From the NCBI GenBank assembly GCA_026707335.1, contig JAPOXB010000076.1, positions 1 through 32,200 on the forward strand: a stretch of 32,200 nt of DNA, in the 5' to 3' direction. The position numbers and the translations under genes were made by a program. Under the pieces are notes generated by a model, which had not been told where the DNA came from, ran no database searches, and saw only the letters and a program-made list of their open reading frames with translations. The DNA is from Chloroflexota bacterium (lineage in GTDB: Bacteria > Chloroflexota > Dehalococcoidia > Bin125). The stretch's first letter is position 1. Each line of letters begins with the position of its first letter. Positions 9,074 through 17,450 of this stretch are shown one piece after another.

Positions 9074-10477
9074 GTGACCGACGACGACCTCAACTTCGCT
9101 TCGATCAGACAACTCGCGGAGTTGGTGCGGGAGAAGCAGATCTCCCCGCTGGAGCTGATGGACCACACGCTGGCCCGCATCGAGGCGCTCAACCCACAGT
9201 TGAACGCGGTCGTCCAACTCGACGCGGAGGCGGCGCGGGCGGAAGCGGCCGCGCAGACGGCGCGGCTCGCCGCCGGGGAGGATCTCGGGCCGCTGGGCGG
9301 CGTGCCCGCCGGGATCAAGGACCTGGAGAACGCCAAGGGCTTCATCACGACGTTTGGGTCGCCGCTGCACGCGCACGACGCGCCAGCGGACTTCGACGAC
9401 GTGCACATCGAGCGGCTCAAGGCGGCGGGCGCGATCGTGGTGGGCAAGACCAACACACCCGAGTTCGGCATGTTCGCCTTCACCAACAACGAGGTCTTCG
9501 GGGTGACGCGCAACCCCTGGAACCTGGAGCGCACGGCCGGCGGATCGAGCGGCGGCTCCTCGGCCGCCCTCGCGTCGGGGATGCTGGCCCTGGCCACGGC
9601 ATCGGACGGGGGCGGCTCGATCCGGATTCCGGCCTGCTACACGGGGCTGTACGGGCTCAAGCCGTCCTTCGGGCGCGTGCCGATCGCGCCGCGCCGGCAC
9701 GACTTCTGGCTTGACACCAGCGTCTACGGCCCGTTGACGCGGACCGTGGCCGACGCCGTGCTGCTGATGGACGTCATGGCGGGCCCGGACGACCGCGACC
9801 GCAACACGCTGCCGGCAGAGCCGCGCTCGTACGGGGAGCGGGTGACGGAGGCGCTGCCGCCGCTGCGCATCGCCTTCAACCGCACCCTGGGCGTCACGCG
9901 GCTGCAGACCGACGTCGAGCGGGAGGTCGAGGCGGCGGTGGCGGTCTTCCGGGAGCTGGGGCACGAGGTGGAGGAGAACGACGACGCGATCCCGGAGACG
10001 GGCCGCTTCTGGAACGACGTGATGGGGTGGACCAACGTCGCGATGCACTGGCAGGACTACACGACGCGCCACAGCGAGTACGGGGAGGCGGTCGTGCAGA
10101 TCCTCGACCACGGCCTGGGCCTCGACCCGGAGCGGATGGGGCGCTTCATGGAGCTGCGGCAGACGATCACGGCCTGGACGGCGGAGTTGTTCGGCGCCTA
10201 CGACCTGCTGCTGACGCCCACCCTGCCGACGGAGGCCTTCGCCGCGTCGGGGCCGGTCCCGCTCACGCTGTACGGCGAGAAGTTCGTCCCCATCGCGATG
10301 ACCTACCCGTTCAACTTCAGCGGCCACCCGGCGGCCAGCGTGCCCGCGGGCCTGACCGACGCGGGCCTGCCCTGCGGCCTGCAGATCGTGGGGCCGCGCT
10401 TCGGCGACGCCCTCGTGCTGCGGGCGTCGCTGGCGTACGAGGAGGCGCGGCCCTGGGACCGCTGGCCGCGCCACTGA
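9074..10477 (+). CDS. Amidase (amidase signature family)
   Basis: Hydrolyses a carboxylic amide to acid and ammonia using the Ser-cisSer-Lys triad of the amidase signature family. 467 residues. The Lys is in GVPAGIKDLENAKG (Lys82), the cis-Ser in TAGGSSGGSSAAL (Ser158/159) and the nucleophile in SDGGGSIRIPA (Ser182). LYGLKPSFGRVP and GPLTRTVADAVLLMDVMAG are also typical. There is no GatB or GatC gene nearby, so a free amidase is more likely than the tRNA amidotransferase subunit GatA. Substrate unknown. The start is GTG at 9074, with GGAAGAG about 9 bases upstream. No signal peptide. Confidence 0.9.
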   Translation: MTDDDLNFASIRQLAELVREKQISPLELMDHTLARIEALNPQLNAVVQLDAEAARAEAAAQTARLAAGEDLGPLGGVPAGIKDLENAKGFITTFGSPLHAHDAPADFDDVHIERLKAAGAIVVGKTNTPEFGMFAFTNNEVFGVTRNPWNLERTAGGSSGGSSAALASGMLALATASDGGGSIRIPACYTGLYGLKPSFGRVPIAPRRHDFWLDTSVYGPLTRTVADAVLLMDVMAGPDDRDRNTLPAEPRSYGERVTEALPPLRIAFNRTLGVTRLQTDVEREVEAAVAVFRELGHEVEENDDAIPETGRFWNDVMGWTNVAMHWQDYTTRHSEYGEAVVQILDHGLGLDPERMGRFMELRQTITAWTAELFGAYDLLLTPTLPTEAFAASGPVPLTLYGEKFVPIAMTYPFNFSGHPAASVPAGLTDAGLPCGLQIVGPRFGDALVLRASLAYEEARPWDRWPRH

Positions 10478-10503
10478 GGGCCGATCGCCGGCGCAGGCGT
10501 CGA

Positions 10504-10509
10504 TATACT
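10504..10509 (+). promoter_or_regulatory. Possible -10 element (TATACT) of pepN
   Basis: TATACT is a 5-of-6 match in the 79-base gap between the amidase and pepN. It would start transcription near 10516, giving a leader of about 40 bases. That argues against the in-frame ATG at 10512 and for the ATG at 10557. The -35 region is not recognisable. Confidence 0.4.
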
Positions 10510-10556
10510 CGATGCTCGCCGGCCCACGGCACGCGCACGCACACCTTGGGGGCTCA

Positions 10557-13196
10557 ATGATCAGCCACGACGACCCCACGGGTCCGAACGTCCTGACGCA
10601 GGAGGAGGCCGCCGCTCGAGCGGCCGTGATCCACGGCGTCGAATACGACCTAGCCCTCTCGCTGCGAGCCGGCGCGCCCGGCTACGACGGCGACGTCACG
10701 ATCCGCTTCGAGCACCGCGACCCGTCGGCGGGCGTCTTCCTCGACTGCACGGGCGAAGAGATCGTCCGCCTCGACGTCAACGACGCCGACGCGCTGGAGT
10801 CGGAGGGGGTGCGCTGGTCGCGCAACCGGCTGGAGTTGCCCGGGGCGCTGCTGCGCGAGGCGAACATCGTGCGGATCGTGTACCGCAACGCCTACGACCA
10901 CAGCGGCGTGGGGCTGCATCAGTTCCGCGACCCGGAGGACGGCGCGGAGTACCTCTACACCCAGTTCGAGCCCTACGAAGCGCACCGCATGCTGCCCTGC
11001 TTCGACCAGCCCGACATCAAGGCGCGCTACCGGCTGCGTGTCGCGGCGCCCAGCGAGTGGGTGGTGGTGTCGAACGCGCCCGAGACGGGCGCCGCGCCCG
11101 CGCCCGGCCCCTCCGATGACGCCGACGGCGAGCCGGCGCGCACCCTGCACGAGTTCGCCCAGACGCAACTCTTCAGCCCCTACCTGCTGGCGCTGATCGC
11201 GGGGCCGTACCACGTCTTCACCGACAGCCACGCCGGCGATGGGAACGGCGAGACACCGCTGGGCATCTACTGCCGCAAGTCGCTGGCGGACTACATGGAC
11301 CCGGAGGAGTTCTTCGAGATCACGAAGCAGGGGCTGACCTTCTTCGCCGACTTCTTCGACTGGCCCTACCCGTTCGAGAAGTACGACCAACTCTTCGTGC
11401 CGGAGTTCAACTTCGGCGCGATGGAGAACGTGGGCGCGATCACGTTCAGCGAGCGCATGGTCTTCCGCGACCCGCCCACCGACCTGCAGCGCCTCAATCG
11501 CGCCGAGGTCGTGCTGCACGAGATGGCGCACATGTGGTTCGGCGACCTGGTGACGATGCGCTGGTGGAACGACCTCTGGCTGAACGAGAGCTTCGCGACG
11601 TACATGTCGTACCTGGCGATGGAGGAGGCGACGCGCTTCCGCGGCGGCGCCTGGCCGGCCTTCCACGCGCGCATGAAGGCCTGGGCCTACGAGCAGGACC
11701 AACTGGTCACGACGCACCCGATCTCGGGCGAGGTGCCCGACACCGACGCGACCTTCCTCAACTTCGACGGCATCACCTACGGCAAGGGGGCGTCGGTGCT
11801 GAAGCAGCTCGTCGCGGCGATCGGGCCGGCCGGCTTCCGCGAGGGCATGCGCCACTACTTCCGCACGCACGCCTGGGGCAGCACGACGCTGTCCGAGTTC
11901 CTGGCGGCGCTGTCGCACGGGGCCGGGCGGGAACTGGAGGGGTGGTCGCAGTCGTGGCTCGAGCAGGCGGGGCTGAACACGCTGCGCGCCGAGTGGGAGG
12001 CCCCGGACGGACGCCTGCCGGGGCTGGCCGTGGTCCAGGACGCGCCCGAGGACCATCCGACGCTGCGCCCGCACCGGGTCGAGATCGCCCTGTTCGACGC
12101 GGACGCCGACGGCGCGCCGTCCTTGCGGACGGCCGTCCCGGCCGACGTCGAGGGCGAGCGCACGGTGATCGAGGCGCTCGCGGGGGCAGACGCGCCGGCG
12201 GCGGTCTTCCCCAACTACGACGACCACGGCTACGCGAAGATCGCGCTCGACCCGGTCTCGCTCGACTTCGTGCGGGAGCGGCTGGAGCGCTTCGAGGATC
12301 CGCTGCTGCGGCTGCAGCTCTGGCAGTCGCTGTGGGAGATGGTGCGCGACCGGCAGTTCCGCTCGACCGACTGGCTGGCGATGGTGCGCGCCAAGCTGCC
12401 GCACGAGCCGGCGCTGGAGCTGGTCTCGACGACGCTGGCGCACGCGCAGCACGCGGTCGGCAGCTACGTGCCGGAGCCGCGCCGGCTGGAGGAGGCGCGC
12501 GCGCTGTTCGAGCTGGCGGGGGAGCAGCTGCCTCGGGCCGCGAGCCAGGACCTGCGCATCACCTGGGCGCGCAACCTCGTGGCGGCGGCGGCGGAGCCCG
12601 ACACGGTGGCCGCCGCCTGGCGGCTCGTCGATGAGGGCAGCGGCGTCGAGGGCTTCGAGCTGGACCAGGACATGCGCTGGTCGCTGGCGATCCGGTCGGC
12701 CGCGTACAGCCTGCCCGACGCGGAGGCGCGCCTGGCGGGCGAGCGGGAGCGGGACGGCAGCGACCGCGGGCAGCGGTCGCTGGAGACGGCGGCGGTGGCG
12801 CGCCCGGAGCGAAGCGTGAAGGCCGCCGCCTGGACCCGCTTCCGCGAGGACCGCGAGTCGTCGCTGCACATCATCCGCTCGGCGATGGGCGGCTTCTGGT
12901 CGAACCGGACCTGGTGGCTGGAGGAGGAAGTGCTGCAGCGCCAGTACGTGACGCGCTTCTTTTCGGAGATCCGGGCCATCTTCGAGGGCCGCGACAAGGA
13001 CTTCGCGGTCAACTATTTCCGGCAGCTCTACCCGTCGCACATCCCGACGGAGGACACGATCAGCCGCACGCGCGCGGTGCTCGAGGCGCTGAACCCGGAC
13101 GAGGTGCTGCTGCGCCGCAACCTGCGCGAGGCGCTCGACGAGGCAGAGCGCGCCGAGGCCTGCCGCACGTTCGCGGCGTCCCCCGCCGCTGAGTAG
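10557..13196 (+). CDS. pepN: Aminopeptidase N (M1 family zinc aminopeptidase)
   Basis: Removes N-terminal residues from peptides; probably cytoplasmic, as there is no signal peptide. 879 residues. The exopeptidase motif GAMEN is at 287-291 and the zinc site HEMAH (321-325) with Glu344 in WLNESFATY, the exact HExxH-18-E spacing. FEPYEAHRMLPCFDQPDIKA (from about 137) is the conserved substrate-binding region. The C-terminal 400 residues form the ERAP1-like helical domain. The length and LTQEEAAARAAVI opening resemble the PepN form of Actinobacteria and Chloroflexi. I prefer ATG at 10557, with a G-rich ribosome site (TTGGGGG) five bases upstream, over ATG at 10512, which sits too close to the putative -10. 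Confidence 0.95.
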   Translation: MISHDDPTGPNVLTQEEAAARAAVIHGVEYDLALSLRAGAPGYDGDVTIRFEHRDPSAGVFLDCTGEEIVRLDVNDADALESEGVRWSRNRLELPGALLREANIVRIVYRNAYDHSGVGLHQFRDPEDGAEYLYTQFEPYEAHRMLPCFDQPDIKARYRLRVAAPSEWVVVSNAPETGAAPAPGPSDDADGEPARTLHEFAQTQLFSPYLLALIAGPYHVFTDSHAGDGNGETPLGIYCRKSLADYMDPEEFFEITKQGLTFFADFFDWPYPFEKYDQLFVPEFNFGAMENVGAITFSERMVFRDPPTDLQRLNRAEVVLHEMAHMWFGDLVTMRWWNDLWLNESFATYMSYLAMEEATRFRGGAWPAFHARMKAWAYEQDQLVTTHPISGEVPDTDATFLNFDGITYGKGASVLKQLVAAIGPAGFREGMRHYFRTHAWGSTTLSEFLAALSHGAGRELEGWSQSWLEQAGLNTLRAEWEAPDGRLPGLAVVQDAPEDHPTLRPHRVEIALFDADADGAPSLRTAVPADVEGERTVIEALAGADAPAAVFPNYDDHGYAKIALDPVSLDFVRERLERFEDPLLRLQLWQSLWEMVRDRQFRSTDWLAMVRAKLPHEPALELVSTTLAHAQHAVGSYVPEPRRLEEARALFELAGEQLPRAASQDLRITWARNLVAAAAEPDTVAAAWRLVDEGSGVEGFELDQDMRWSLAIRSAAYSLPDAEARLAGERERDGSDRGQRSLETAAVARPERSVKAAAWTRFREDRESSLHIIRSAMGGFWSNRTWWLEEEVLQRQYVTRFFSEIRAIFEGRDKDFAVNYFRQLYPSHIPTEDTISRTRAVLEALNPDEVLLRRNLREALDEAERAEACRTFAASPAAE

Positions 13197-13229
13197 CGGG
13201 CGGGCGGCGGCGGGAGAGCGGGGCGAGGC

Positions 13230-13997
13230 ATGGACCGCTTCCCGGACCGCGCCTGGGACCCCGGCCGTCCCGACATCGCGCGGCTGCTGCGCGAGTCCGC
13301 GGTCACCGACTCCGGCCTGATCCCTTCGGCGTCGAACTACGTCTTCGTGCTGGCGCTGGCCCCGCCCGGCGACGCGGACGGCGACCCCGGTCCCGGCGCC
13401 GCCGTCTACAAGCCCGCCCGAGGCGAGACGCCGCTGTGGGACTTCCCGCCCGACCTCTACCGGCGGGAGGTCGCCAGCTACGTCGTCTGCGAGGCGATCG
13501 GCTGGCGGCTGGTCCCGCCGACGATCGTGCGGGACGACGGCCTGCCGCACGGGCCGGGGTCGCTGCAGGCCTTCATCCCCAGCGACCGCGACGCCACCTA
13601 CTTCGACCTGCGCGCCGACCACCCAGACGCGATGCGCCGCATGGCGACCTTCGACTGGCTGACGAACAACGCCGACCGCAAGGGCGGCCACGTCCTGCGC
13701 GGCGAGGACGGCACGATCTGGGGGATCGACAACGCGCTGTCGTTCCACGTCGAGGACAAGCTGCGCACCGTGATCTGGGACTACGCCGGCGAGCCGGTGC
13801 CGCCTGCCCTGCTGGCCGACGTGGAGGCGTTCCTGGGCCGCTTCCAGCCGGAATCCCCGCTGTGGGCGTCGCTGTCGGAGTACTTGGAGGCGGAGGAGTG
13901 CGAGGCGCTGCGCGCCCGGGCCGGGCAGATCCTGGAGTCGCGCGTCTTCCCGCAGCCGCCGGACTGGCGTCGCCCCTACCCCTGGCCGCTGATCTAG
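13230..13997 (+). CDS. SCO1664 family protein (TIGR03843), PI3/4-kinase-like fold
   Basis: Conserved protein of unknown function, 255 residues. From memory, the family is concentrated in Actinobacteria and Chloroflexi and some members match the phosphatidylinositol 3/4-kinase profile. Kinase-like features are visible: YKPARGETPLWDF with a likely nucleotide-binding Lys (about 54), YRREVASYVVCEAIGW, GSLQAFIPSDRD as a hinge-like segment, FDWLTNNADRKGGHVL (catalytic-loop-like, D..NNADRK) and IWGIDNALSFH (DxG/IDN-like metal site). It may phosphorylate a small molecule or protein; this is not established. In Actinobacteria, homologues often sit beside a phosphomutase-like gene and a DUF3090 gene; neither partner is here. 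It follows pepN by 33 bases. Confidence 0.85.
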   Translation: MDRFPDRAWDPGRPDIARLLRESAVTDSGLIPSASNYVFVLALAPPGDADGDPGPGAAVYKPARGETPLWDFPPDLYRREVASYVVCEAIGWRLVPPTIVRDDGLPHGPGSLQAFIPSDRDATYFDLRADHPDAMRRMATFDWLTNNADRKGGHVLRGEDGTIWGIDNALSFHVEDKLRTVIWDYAGEPVPPALLADVEAFLGRFQPESPLWASLSEYLEAEECEALRARAGQILESRVFPQPPDWRRPYPWPLI

Positions 13998-14011
13998 CGC
14001 GGGCCGCGGGC

Positions 14012-14764
14012 TCAGGCGTCGTGGGCGTTGCGGACGAGGATGCTGCCCGCTCCGCCGTCGATGGGGATCGTCTTGACGGCCAGGGCGACGCGGTTGTCCG
14101 CGTCGAGGGCGGCCCAGTAGGTCGCGAGCACGTGGCCGGCGCCGCCCGCCAGCGGCAGCCAGAGGGGGTCGCCGCGGAACGGCGGCAGCGGATCGCCGTC
14201 GCCGGCGTAGGTCGTGATGCCGAGGCCCAGGCCGGGCGGCGGCAGCGCCGGGCGGGTCGTCACGCGGTCCGAGCGCGCGGGGTCGGCGTCGGCGGCGCGC
14301 AGGATGCTGATCGCGACGCGCGGCTCCACGCCGTGCATGTGCCCCCGCAGGTCGAGCAGGCCGCTGATGCGGGGCGTGTAGTTGGGGGCGTCGTCCTCGC
14401 GCTCGCGGGTGGCGAGCGCGTCCTCGAAGGTCCCGCCCGCCGCCAGCCCCTCGACGATGGTGCGCGTCTGGTCGCCGTTCGAGACGACGTAGAGGTCGGG
14501 CAGCTCCAGCATCGCCTCGTAGATCACGTTGGTCGGGTCGCTGAGCTTGGCCGGGTCGACGGCCTCCGTGCGCATCGACGCCCCGTCGGCGACGAAGCGC
14601 CTGTTTCGGCTGTTCTCGCTGCGGCCCATGATCCAGTAGACCTGCAGCCAGGCGGCCCCGTCGGCGCTGCGGCCGATGACGAGCCCGCGGCCCGGATAGG
14701 GGTTCTCGCGCAGGTGGCGCTGCAGGTTGCCCTCGGCGGCGGCGGCCAGATCGGCGGCGGGCAT
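14012..14764 (-). CDS. purO: IMP cyclohydrolase, archaeal PurO-like (PF07826)
   Basis: Probably catalyses ring closure of FAICAR to IMP, the last step of purine synthesis. 250 residues, longer than the roughly 200 of Methanothermobacter PurO. PurO-like landmarks occur in order: NPYPGRGLVIGRS (21-33), YWIMGRSENSRNRRF (43-57), DLYVVSNGDQTRTIV (compare PurO VVSNGSHTDTI) and NYTPRISGLLDL (compare LNTPRIAA). It is unrelated to the MGS-like cyclohydrolase domain of ordinary PurH. The start codon overlaps the stop of the upstream AICAR transformylase gene by one base (TGATG), so the two final-step enzymes are translationally coupled. Function rests on family motifs plus this context. Confidence 0.85.
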   Translation of the reverse strand: MPAADLAAAAEGNLQRHLRENPYPGRGLVIGRSADGAAWLQVYWIMGRSENSRNRRFVADGASMRTEAVDPAKLSDPTNVIYEAMLELPDLYVVSNGDQTRTIVEGLAAGGTFEDALATREREDDAPNYTPRISGLLDLRGHMHGVEPRVAISILRAADADPARSDRVTTRPALPPPGLGLGITTYAGDGDPLPPFRGDPLWLPLAGGAGHVLATYWAALDADNRVALAVKTIPIDGGAGSILVRNAHDA

Positions 14765-15939
14765 CAGTGCCGGAACAATCGCAGGCCCGAGAGGGCCATC
14801 GTCATGCCGTACTCGTCGGCGGCGGCGGTGACGCCCGCGTCGGCGATGCTGCCGCCGGGCTGCAGCACGTAGCGCACGGCGCTGGCCTGGGCGCGGTCGA
14901 TGTTGTCGCGGAAGGGCATGAAGGCGTCGTGGCTCAGCGCGGTGCGGAAGCCGCCGATCCACTCGCGGCGCTCGGCATCGGAGAGCGGCTCGACGGGGGC
15001 GCTGAACTGGGCCCGCAGGTGCTCCCGCTCGGGCTCCGACAACTCCGCCCAGGCGATGAACTGCTCCCGCGCGGTGAAGCGCTCGGGGCGCTTGATGCCG
15101 GACGCGAACGGCAGCGCCAGCACGCGGGGGTGCTGCTGCAACATCCAGCGGTCGGCCTTGCCGCAGGCGATGCGCGAGCAGTGGATGCGCGACTGCTGCC
15201 CCGCGCCCAACCCGATCACCTGGCCGTCGGCGGCGAGACAGACGGAGTTCGACTGGGTGTAGCGCAGGGCGATCGTCGCGACCATGAGGTCGCGGACGGC
15301 GTCGGGCGGGAACTCCCGCTTCCGCGTGACCACGTTGTCCAGCAGATCGGGCGTGATGGGGGCGGTGTCGGCGGGCGCCTCCATCGTCAGCCCGAAGGCC
15401 GAGCGGCGCTCCAGCGCCGGGGGATGGAAATCGGGGTCGGCCTGGATGACGAGGTACTTGCCGCCCTTCTTGGCCCGCAGGACCTCCAAGGCGTCATCGT
15501 CGAAGGCGGGGGCGACGATGGCGTCCGACACCTCGCGCTTCAGCACCATGGCGAGGGAGAGGTCGACCCGGTCGCTGACGGCCGCGACATCGCCGTAGGA
15601 GGAGACGAGGTCGCCGCCGCGGGCGCTCACATAGGCGGTCGCGACGGGGGAGAGTTCCCGATCGCCGACCTGGTAGGCCGCGCGCAGGGCGTCGGAGAGC
15701 GGCAGACCGATGGCGGCCCCGGCGGGGCTGACGTGCTTGAAGCTGGCCCCGGCGGGCTCGCCCAGGGCCGCGCGCAGCTCGCGCACCAACTGCCAGGCGG
15801 AGATCGCGTCGAGCAGGTTGATGTAGCCGGGGGCCCCATTGAGGACGCGGAACGGGCCCGGCCCGTCCCCCTCGATGACGGCGCGGGCGGGCGTCTGATG
15901 CGGGTTCAGCCCGTAGCGCAGCGCGATCTCGCGATCCAT
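14764..15939 (-). CDS. purH: Stand-alone AICAR transformylase (phosphoribosylaminoimidazolecarboxamide formyltransferase)
   Basis: Transfers a formyl group from 10-formyl-THF to AICAR, giving FAICAR. 391 residues, corresponding only to the C-terminal domain of PurH; the N-terminal cyclohydrolase domain is missing and the protein begins at the domain boundary (ALRYGLNPHQTPA, residues 6-18). The catalytic Lys-His pair is in ASFKHVSPAGAA (about 65-76). Other motifs are KREVSDAIVAP, DNVVTRKREFP, RYTQSNSVCLA, GAGQQSRIHCSRIA, DAFMPFRDNIDRA and a terminal LRLFRH. These match eukaryotic ATIC more closely than E. coli PurH. The missing step is supplied by the overlapping PurO-like gene. ATG at 15939 has GGAGG ten bases upstream. 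The symbol purH is approximate; purV has been used for stand-alone forms. Confidence 0.93.
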   Translation of the reverse strand: MDREIALRYGLNPHQTPARAVIEGDGPGPFRVLNGAPGYINLLDAISAWQLVRELRAALGEPAGASFKHVSPAGAAIGLPLSDALRAAYQVGDRELSPVATAYVSARGGDLVSSYGDVAAVSDRVDLSLAMVLKREVSDAIVAPAFDDDALEVLRAKKGGKYLVIQADPDFHPPALERRSAFGLTMEAPADTAPITPDLLDNVVTRKREFPPDAVRDLMVATIALRYTQSNSVCLAADGQVIGLGAGQQSRIHCSRIACGKADRWMLQQHPRVLALPFASGIKRPERFTAREQFIAWAELSEPEREHLRAQFSAPVEPLSDAERREWIGGFRTALSHDAFMPFRDNIDRAQASAVRYVLQPGGSIADAGVTAAADEYGMTMALSGLRLFRH

Positions 15940-15980
15940 GCCTCAGCTTCCTCCGCGGTGCGCGCTCGCTGCCTCGTCCG

Positions 15981-16862
15981 TCAACCGACGAGGTCGCGCA
16001 GCGCCCCGCCGATCTCGGGGTGGCGGAACGTGTAGCCCGACTCCAGCGCTCGATCGGCGCTCACCCGCTGGCTGGCCGTCAGCACGCCGGCGCGCTCGCC
16101 GAGCAGCAGCCGCAGGGCGAGGGGCGGCATCGGCATGAGGGCGGGACGCCGCAGCGCCGCGCCCAGCGCCTTGCTGAAGACGGCGTTAGTCACCGGCTCG
16201 GGGGCGACGCCGTTCAGCGCGCCCTCCAAGCCCGGCGTGTCGATCGCGTGGAGGATCAGCCCCACGATGTCGTCGCGATGGATCCAGGCCATCTGCTGCC
16301 GCCCGCGGCCGATGGGTCCGCCCGCGCCCAGCTTGAACGGCGGCAGCAGCTTCGCCAGCGCGCCGCCCTCTCTCGCCAGCACGACGCCGGTGCGCAGGAT
16401 CCCCGTACGCACGCCCGCGCCCTGCGCGGCCGCCTCCCAATCGACGCAGAGCCGCGCCAGGAAGTCGTCGCCGGGCGCGCTCTCCTCGGTCAGCAGCTCG
16501 TCGCCGCGCGACCCGTAGATGCCGACGGCCGAGCCGGAGACGAAGACCGCCGGCTTGTCGTCCGCGGCCTGGATGGCGGCGACGATCCGCCGGGCGGTGT
16601 CGACGCGGCTCTCCCGCATCTCCCGCTTGCGCGCGGCCGACCAGCGCTTGTCGGCGACGCCCGCCCCGGCCAGGTGCACCACCGCGTCCGACCCGGCGAC
16701 GGCGGCCGCGAGGTCGTCCCAGGACCGCCAGTCGACGCCGGCGGCGGCGGGCTGGCCCGCGGGCGACCGGCTGATGCCGATCACCGTGTCGCCGCGGTCG
16801 CGCAGCGCCCGCGCCAGCGCCCCGCCGATCGTCCCGCTCGCGCCGGTCACGACAACACGCAT
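15981..16862 (-). CDS. TIGR01777 family NAD(P)-binding epimerase-like protein (YfcH/SDR39U1-like)
   Basis: Extended or atypical SDR of unknown substrate, 293 residues. The nucleotide-binding motif is at the very start (VVVTGASGTIGGALARAL), followed by AVVHLAGAGVADKRW, FVSGSAVGIYGSRGDELLTE (SxxGIYG replaces the usual YxxxK area), GILRTGVVLAREGGAL, PIGRGRQQMAWIHRDDIVG and GALNGVAPEPVTNAVFSKAL, the hallmark string order of this family. The C-terminal DUF1731-like region includes GERAGVLTASQRVSADRALESG. ATG at 16862 has AAGGGA about 7 bases upstream. It lies between a hypothetical gene (29-base gap) and the purine pair (41-base gap) on the same strand, probably one transcript. A link to purine synthesis is not shown. 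Confidence 0.9.
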   Translation of the reverse strand: MRVVVTGASGTIGGALARALRDRGDTVIGISRSPAGQPAAAGVDWRSWDDLAAAVAGSDAVVHLAGAGVADKRWSAARKREMRESRVDTARRIVAAIQAADDKPAVFVSGSAVGIYGSRGDELLTEESAPGDDFLARLCVDWEAAAQGAGVRTGILRTGVVLAREGGALAKLLPPFKLGAGGPIGRGRQQMAWIHRDDIVGLILHAIDTPGLEGALNGVAPEPVTNAVFSKALGAALRRPALMPMPPLALRLLLGERAGVLTASQRVSADRALESGYTFRHPEIGGALRDLVG

Positions 16863-16891
16863 CGTCTGTCCCTTCGCTCGCCGAACCGGCG

Positions 16892-17401
16892 CTACCGCGG
16901 CGCCGCCGCGGGCGGGGGCTCGGCCTCATCGTCTTCAGCGTCGGCGCCCGCGTCGGCGCCGGCGTCGTCGAGCGGTGGGTCGGGTGGGAGGGGCGGCCAG
17001 TCGGGCCGCTCGCCGGGCGGGACGTCGAGGCCCAGCGCCTTCGAGAGTTGCTCGGCCGTCGCGTCGTCGAGGCCGCCCAACTCCTGAAGCTGGCGGGTCA
17101 GGTCCTGCAGTTGGTCCTGCGTGACGCCCATGCTGCGCATGGTCTCGCGCACCAGCCGGCGGACCTCCTCCGTGTCGCCGCGGATCAGCGCGTCGGCGAG
17201 TTCCAGTTGCGTCTCCACGGCGCGGAAGCCGGCCCGGCGCTCGGTCTCGTTCTCGGTCGCGAGGAGGGTCGAGGCGAGCCGCGTGAACAGGGTGACCGTG
17301 CGGGCGATGCGCATCCGGTCGTCGGGGTGGGCCGGGAACTCCCCCGTGACGGAGACCTCGACCCCGGTGCGCTTGTCGGACGCGACGTACTGATCGGGCA
17401 T
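16892..17401 (-). CDS. Hypothetical helical protein with acidic Pro/Ala-rich tail
   Basis: I do not recognise this 169-residue protein. The N-terminus (1-25) looks like beta strand (QYVASDKRTGVEVSVTGEF). Residues 28-125 are strongly helical, with Leu/Arg/Glu heptad character (for example LTRQLQELGGLDDATAEQLS). Residues 128-169 are low-complexity, rich in Pro, Asp and Ala, with a GADAGADAE repeat. No signal peptide, membrane helix or cysteine. High-GC coding periodicity and an uninterrupted frame support a real gene, and it is likely first in a four-gene operon. A TATGCT box on the minus strand (17413 to 17408) ends six bases before the ATG, so the mRNA may be leaderless; no Shine-Dalgarno sequence is evident. 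Confidence 0.7.
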   Translation of the reverse strand: MPDQYVASDKRTGVEVSVTGEFPAHPDDRMRIARTVTLFTRLASTLLATENETERRAGFRAVETQLELADALIRGDTEEVRRLVRETMRSMGVTQDQLQDLTRQLQELGGLDDATAEQLSKALGLDVPPGERPDWPPLPPDPPLDDAGADAGADAEDDEAEPPPAAAPR

Positions 17402-17407
17402 GCCGCC

Positions 17408-17413
17408 AGCATA
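17408..17413 (-). promoter_or_regulatory. Possible -10 element (TATGCT) for the 17401 operon
   Basis: On the minus strand TATGCT (5 of 6) lies six bases before the start codon at 17401. The position predicts a transcript starting at or next to the A of the ATG. No -35 is seen. It is half of a divergent promoter region with the plus-strand boxes at 17451 and 17489. Confidence 0.35.
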
Positions 17414-17450
17414 TCGGGGCGGGCATCCACCCGCGCGTCGTGCGGGCCGC

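Noticed and set aside
9074..10477. GatA subunit of the Asp/Glu-tRNA amidotransferase
   Set aside because: The signature is shared, but no gatB or gatC is nearby and the non-core sequence reads like a free amidase.
10512..10556. Upstream in-frame ATG for aminopeptidase N at 10512
   Set aside because: It lies three bases after the TATACT box, before any plausible transcription start, and lacks a ribosome site, while ATG 10557 has one.
12464..13012. Minus-strand open frame of 182 codons inside pepN
   Set aside because: It lies within the helical domain of pepN, with Ser/Arg-rich composition and no motif; a third-position GC artefact.
13998..14011. GC-rich junction as a terminator between the SCO1664-family and purO genes
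   Set aside because: The GCGGGCC / GCGGGCT units are direct, not inverted, repeats and form no useful stem.
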